Source of the DNA: an uncultured SAR86 cluster bacterium
Lineage (GTDB): Bacteria; Pseudomonadota; Gammaproteobacteria; Magnimaribacterales; D2472
Assembly: GCA_938075575.1 (NCBI GenBank)
Contig: CALJHI010000036.1
Coordinates: 1 to 7,758, forward strand
Direction of reading: 5' to 3'
DNA: 7,758 nt
The position numbers and the translations under genes were made by a program. Shown here piece by piece: positions 5,100 through 7,758 of this stretch. Position 1 is the first letter of the stretch, and the number at the start of each line of letters is the position of its first letter. Under the pieces are notes generated by a model. The model had not been told where the DNA came from and searched no databases. It saw only the letters and a program-made list of their open reading frames with translations.

Positions 5100-5388
5100 C
5101 GAAAAATTATTTACGCTTATCAAAGCTCCTATAGTGACAGAGAAATCTGCTCGGGTAGGCGAAGAGTTAAAGCAGTTTGTTTTTAAAGTAGACCTGTCAG
5201 CAAACAAAAGAGAGATAAAACAAGCGGTTGAGAAGTTATTTAAAGTTGAGGTTCTTAAGGTAACTACTTCTATTGTTAAAGGAAAAAGAAAAAGGAATAG
5301 AACGGGTTTATATAAAAGATCTAATTATAAAAAAGCTTTTGTAACTCTTGGAAAAGATTCTGAAATTCAACTTGAGGGAATTAATTAA
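5092..5388 (+). CDS. rplW: 50S ribosomal protein L23
   Basis: L23 lies at the polypeptide exit and is the docking site for trigger factor and SRP. The 98-residue product (100 in E. coli) shows the N-terminal LIKAPIVTEKSAR motif, in which Glu17 corresponds to E. coli Glu18 that contacts trigger factor. It then shows KREIKQAVEKLFKVEV, the basic loop KGKRKRNRTGLYKRS and NYKKAFVTL. The ATG at 5092 overlaps the rplD stop by 8 nt and has a strong GAGGAG at 7-nt spacing. The following rplB begins 2 nt after its stop. Length and motifs are normal; identification is secure. Confidence 0.98.
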   Translation: MHNEKLFTLIKAPIVTEKSARVGEELKQFVFKVDLSANKREIKQAVEKLFKVEVLKVTTSIVKGKRKRNRTGLYKRSNYKKAFVTLGKDSEIQLEGIN

Positions 5389-5390
5389 TC

Positions 5391-6218
5391 ATGGCAATTA
5401 TTAAAGCAAAACCCACAAGTCCTGGAAGACGTGGTGTCATTTCAGTTAAAACTGATCTTTACAAAGGCAAGCCACTTAAATCTTTAACTCAATCTAAGTC
5501 TAAAAATGGTGGAAGAAATAATAACGGCCGCATCACTGTAAGACATCAGGGTGGCGGACATAAACAACATTACAGAATTATTGATTTCAAAAGAAATAAA
5601 TTGGACATACCTGCAGTAGTCGAAAGACTTGAGTATGATCCTAATAGGTCAGCCCACATTGCGCTTCTTAAATATAAAGATGGTGAGAGAAGATATATTA
5701 TTGCTCCAAGTAAACTTAACGTGGGTGATGAGATTATTTCTTCTGAAAAGTGTGAAATTAAAGTTGGAAACTCAATGAAACTTAAAGACATTCCTCTAGG
5801 AACAAATGTCCATTGTGTTGAGTTAAAACCTCTTAAAGGTGCCCAGCTTGCAAGAAGCGCTGGAACATCTGCTAGATTAATAGCTAAAGAAGGTATTTAT
5901 GCAACATTAAGACTGCAGTCTGGTGAAACTAGAAAAGTCTTATGGGAATGCAGGGCTACACTTGGTGTTGTTTCAAATCAAGAAAATAACCTTAAATCTT
6001 TAGGCAAAGCTGGAGCTAAGAGATGGAGAGGAGTTAGACCTACAGTTAGAGGTGTTGCCATGAATCCGGTTGACCACCCACATGGTGGTGGTGAGGGAAG
6101 AACATCCGGTGGAAGACATCCATCTACACCTTGGGGAATTCCAACAAAAGGATACAAAACAAGAAAGAATCAGCGTACAGATGACTTAATAATTAGAAGA
6201 AGAGGAAGTAGAAAGTAA
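5391..6218 (+). CDS. rplB: 50S ribosomal protein L2
   Basis: L2 is a highly conserved 23S rRNA binding protein needed for subunit association and for the peptidyl-transferase region. The 275-residue product (273 in E. coli) shows KPTSPGRRGVISV, GGRNNNGRITVRHQGGGHKQ, DFKRNK, VERLEYDPNRSAHIALLKY KDGERRYI, QLARSAGTSARLIAKEG, and the C-terminal GVAMNPVDHPHGGGEGR block. His229, the residue implicated in peptidyl-transferase function, keeps its E. coli position. The C-terminus ends in a basic RRRGSRK. The ATG at 5391 is 2 nt after rplW, with GAGGGA at 5374-5379, a rather long spacing of 11 nt. One base separates its stop from rpsS. Confidence 0.99.
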   Translation: MAIIKAKPTSPGRRGVISVKTDLYKGKPLKSLTQSKSKNGGRNNNGRITVRHQGGGHKQHYRIIDFKRNKLDIPAVVERLEYDPNRSAHIALLKYKDGERRYIIAPSKLNVGDEIISSEKCEIKVGNSMKLKDIPLGTNVHCVELKPLKGAQLARSAGTSARLIAKEGIYATLRLQSGETRKVLWECRATLGVVSNQENNLKSLGKAGAKRWRGVRPTVRGVAMNPVDHPHGGGEGRTSGGRHPSTPWGIPTKGYKTRKNQRTDDLIIRRRGSRK

Positions 6219-6219
6219 T

Positions 6220-6492
6220 ATGCCAAGATCACTAAAAAAAGGACCATTTATCGACTTATCGCTTGAAAAGAAAGTTGATGCTGCTGTTGCAGCTAATGAT
6301 AAGAGACCTATTAAAACATGGTCGCGCAGATCAATGATTAACCCATCAATGGTTGGACTAACAATTGCCGTTCATAATGGTAGACAGCACATTCCGGTTT
6401 ACGTTAATGAGGATATGGTAGGGCATAAGCTTGGAGAATTTTCTTTAACAAGAACTTTTAAAATGCACTCCGGTGATAGGAAGGCTAAATAA
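6220..6492 (+). CDS. rpsS: 30S ribosomal protein S19
   Basis: S19 is a 30S head protein near the A-site finger and bridge B1a, assembled with S13. The 90-residue product (92 in E. coli) shows MPRSLKKGPFIDL, TWSRRSMI, GLTIAVHNGRQHIPV, and GHKLGEFSLTRTF. The C-terminal lysine tail is slightly shorter than in E. coli. The ATG is 1 nt after the rplB stop, with a GAGGA (6202-6206) 13 nt upstream, so coupling to rplB probably matters. Its stop overlaps the rplV start in TAATG. Confidence 0.99.
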   Translation: MPRSLKKGPFIDLSLEKKVDAAVAANDKRPIKTWSRRSMINPSMVGLTIAVHNGRQHIPVYVNEDMVGHKLGEFSLTRTFKMHSGDRKAK

Positions 6493-6830
6493 TGGAAACA
6501 AGAGCTTATCTAAAAGGAACAAGGTTATCTCCTCAAAAAGCAGGCTTAGTAGCTGATGCAATTCGAGGAAAGTCAGTACATGATGCTATGGATTTTTTAG
6601 GCTTTAACAAGCAAAAAGGAGCCGCAGTAATAAAAAAACTACTTGAATCTGCTATAGCAAATGCAGAAAACAATGATAAAGCAGATATAGACATGCTTTC
6701 TGTTAAATCCATTATTGTTAATCAAGGCATGAGATTAAAAAGAATGAAGCCAAGAGCTAGAGGAAGAGCTGACAGAATAATAAAGCCTACATGCCACATA
6801 GAAATCATCTTATCTGAGGGAACTAAGTAA
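6492..6830 (+). CDS. rplV: 50S ribosomal protein L22
   Basis: L22 is an exit-tunnel protein whose beta-hairpin forms, with L4, the tunnel constriction. The 112-residue product (110 in E. coli) shows LSPQKAGLVADAIRGKSV, KLLESAIANAENN, and the hairpin MRLKRMKPRARGRADRI. The LKR within this hairpin corresponds to the E. coli MKR tripeptide whose deletion gives erythromycin resistance, and it is intact. The start overlaps the rpsS stop by one base (TAATG), with GGAAGG (6479-6484) 7 nt upstream. Its own stop overlaps the rpsC start in the same way. Confidence 0.99.
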   Translation: METRAYLKGTRLSPQKAGLVADAIRGKSVHDAMDFLGFNKQKGAAVIKKLLESAIANAENNDKADIDMLSVKSIIVNQGMRLKRMKPRARGRADRIIKPTCHIEIILSEGTK

Positions 6831-7486
6831 TGGGACAAAAAGTAAATCCAACTGGTTTTAGATTAGGAACGAGTAAAAAGCAAAATGCTAATTGGTATGC
6901 TAAAGGCAAAGCTTTTTCTGAGAATTTAATTCAGGACCTTAAAGTAAGAGAATACTTTAAAGTTAAATTAAAAAACTCATCTATTAGCAAAATAGAATTA
7001 GAAAGATCTGCTGAAAAATTTGTTGTTTCTATATACACATCAAGACCTGGAATAATTATTGGTAAGCGAGGAGAAGAGATAGAAAACCTAAAGAAGGCTG
7101 TGGAGAAGATAGTGAAAAAGCCTTCACAAATAAATATTAAAGAAGTGAAAAAACCTGATCTAGATGCAACTATTCTTGCTGAAGGTATAGCGCAGCAACT
7201 TGAAAGAAGGGTTATGTTTAGACGTGCCATGAAAAGAACGGTTCAAAGTGCTCTTAGACAAAGCGCAAAAGGCGTAAGGGTTGAGGTCTCAGGAAGATTA
7301 AATGGTGCTGAAATTGCAAGAACAGAATGGTATAGAGAGGGAAGAGTGCCATTGCATACACTTAGAGCTGACATAGATTATGGTACCGCAGAAGCCCTAA
7401 CAACTTATGGGATTATAGGCGTAAAAGTCTGGGTTTTTAAAGGTGAAACAACAGTAGATCCATACAAAGTTGATCAAGGAAGTTAA
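6830..7486 (+). CDS. rpsC: 30S ribosomal protein S3
   Basis: S3 lies at the mRNA entry channel of the 30S subunit and contributes to ribosomal mRNA helicase activity. The product shows MGQKVNPTGFRLGTSK at the N-terminus and a KH type II domain with GKRG (78-81) as its GxxG loop. The C-terminal domain shows RRAMKR, VEVSGRLNGAEIARTEWY, REGRVPLHTLRADIDYGTAEA and GVKVWVFKGE. Arg131, Arg132 and Lys135, the E. coli helicase residues, are at identical positions. The protein has 218 residues against 233 in E. coli: the lysine/proline/glutamine-rich tail after FKGE is cut to about ten residues. The start shares a base with the rplV stop, with GAGGGA (6816-6821) 8 nt upstream. The short tail is a natural variant rather than a truncation, since the fold is complete. 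Confidence 0.99.
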   Translation: MGQKVNPTGFRLGTSKKQNANWYAKGKAFSENLIQDLKVREYFKVKLKNSSISKIELERSAEKFVVSIYTSRPGIIIGKRGEEIENLKKAVEKIVKKPSQINIKEVKKPDLDATILAEGIAQQLERRVMFRRAMKRTVQSALRQSAKGVRVEVSGRLNGAEIARTEWYREGRVPLHTLRADIDYGTAEALTTYGIIGVKVWVFKGETTVDPYKVDQGS

Positions 7487-7491
7487 TTACT

Positions 7492-7758
7492 ATGTTACAG
7501 CCAAAACAAACAAAATTTAGGAAGATGCACAAAGGCAGAAATAGAGGCCTTGCACAAAATGGTAATACCGTTGCATTTGGAAGATTTGGACTTGTTGCGT
7601 CTGATAGAGGCAGAATAACTGCTCGTCAAATTGAAGCTGCCAGAAGAGCAATGACAAGACATATTAAAAGAGGCGGTAACATTTGGATAAGAATTTTTCC
7701 AGACAAACCAATTACCAAGAAACCTTTAGAAGTTCGTATGGGTAAGGGTAAGGGTAAT
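7492..7758 (+). CDS. rplP: 50S ribosomal protein L16 (N-terminal part, 3' truncated by window)
   Basis: The first 89 codons of L16 are present and run open to the last base; about 136 residues are expected in full. L16 binds 23S rRNA near the A-site tRNA and is needed for peptidyl transfer and late 50S assembly. Signatures are MLQPKQTKFRKMHKGRNRGLA, the LTARQIEAARRAMTR-type block (ITARQIEAARRAMTR here), and WIRIFPDKPITKKP, then VRMGKGKGN. Arg82 corresponds to E. coli Arg81, the residue hydroxylated by the YcfD/RoxA oxygenase. The start is 5 nt after the rpsC stop with AAGGA (7476-7480) 11 nt upstream. Reading frame and motifs make the assignment secure. Confidence 0.98.
   Translation, partial: MLQPKQTKFRKMHKGRNRGLAQNGNTVAFGRFGLVASDRGRITARQIEAARRAMTRHIKRGGNIWIRIFPDKPITKKPLEVRMGKGKGN

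Noticed and set aside
7740..7758. Repeated GGTAAG units at the window end as a DNA repeat
   Set aside because: They encode the conserved MGKGKGN motif of L16, so the repetition reflects protein sequence.

Overview
The window is an uninterrupted stretch of core information-processing genes, all on the + strand. In order it holds the 3' end of rpoC, then rpsL, rpsG, fusA, rpsJ, rplC, rplD, rplW, rplB, rpsS, rplV, rpsC and the first 89 codons of rplP. This is the 'str' operon followed by the first part of the S10 operon, placed directly behind rpoC. I see no mobile element, CRISPR array, RNA gene, or foreign gene, and nothing that amounts to an undescribed system.

The protein sequences read like gammaproteobacterial orthologues when compared from memory with E. 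coli. The closest stretches are in S12, S7, EF-G, S10, L2 and L16, and several functional residues keep E. coli numbering exactly: H583 of EF-G, H229 of L2, and R131/R132/K135 of S3. The DNA is clearly A+T-rich by eye, arginine is coded mostly by AGA, and spacers are very short. Together these suggest a gammaproteobacterium with a streamlined, low-GC genome, for example a marine SAR86-like or SUP05-like lineage. The placement below class level is a guess.

Layout: rpoC ends at 325. A 57-nt spacer carries a good sigma70-type promoter (TTGACC, 17 nt, TAAAAT) with a GC-rich discriminator, overlapped by a 7-bp dyad. rpsL and rpsG follow with only 2 nt between them, then fusA after 24 nt. No tuf gene follows fusA. 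Instead a 126-nt spacer (3355-3480) carries a second strong promoter (TTGACA, 18 nt, TAGAAT) and a small hairpin at its predicted start site, leading into rpsJ. A 60-nt structured spacer (3793-3852) separates rpsJ from rplC, which starts at a TTG behind the strongest Shine-Dalgarno in a spacer. From rplC to rplP the genes are packed with overlaps (ATGA, 8 nt, TAATG twice) or 1-5 nt gaps, consistent with one translationally coupled transcript.

The genes jointly make RNA polymerase beta', the small-subunit decoding and head proteins (S12, S7, S10, S19, S3), the large-subunit proteins around the peptidyl-transferase centre and exit tunnel (L3, L4, L23, L2, L22, L16), and the translocase EF-G. 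The points of interest are regulatory: tuf is missing, the E. coli S7 target region between rpsL and rpsG is missing, the predicted S10 leader is short, rpsL and fusA lack Shine-Dalgarno sequences, and a candidate structured element lies between rpsJ and rplC.
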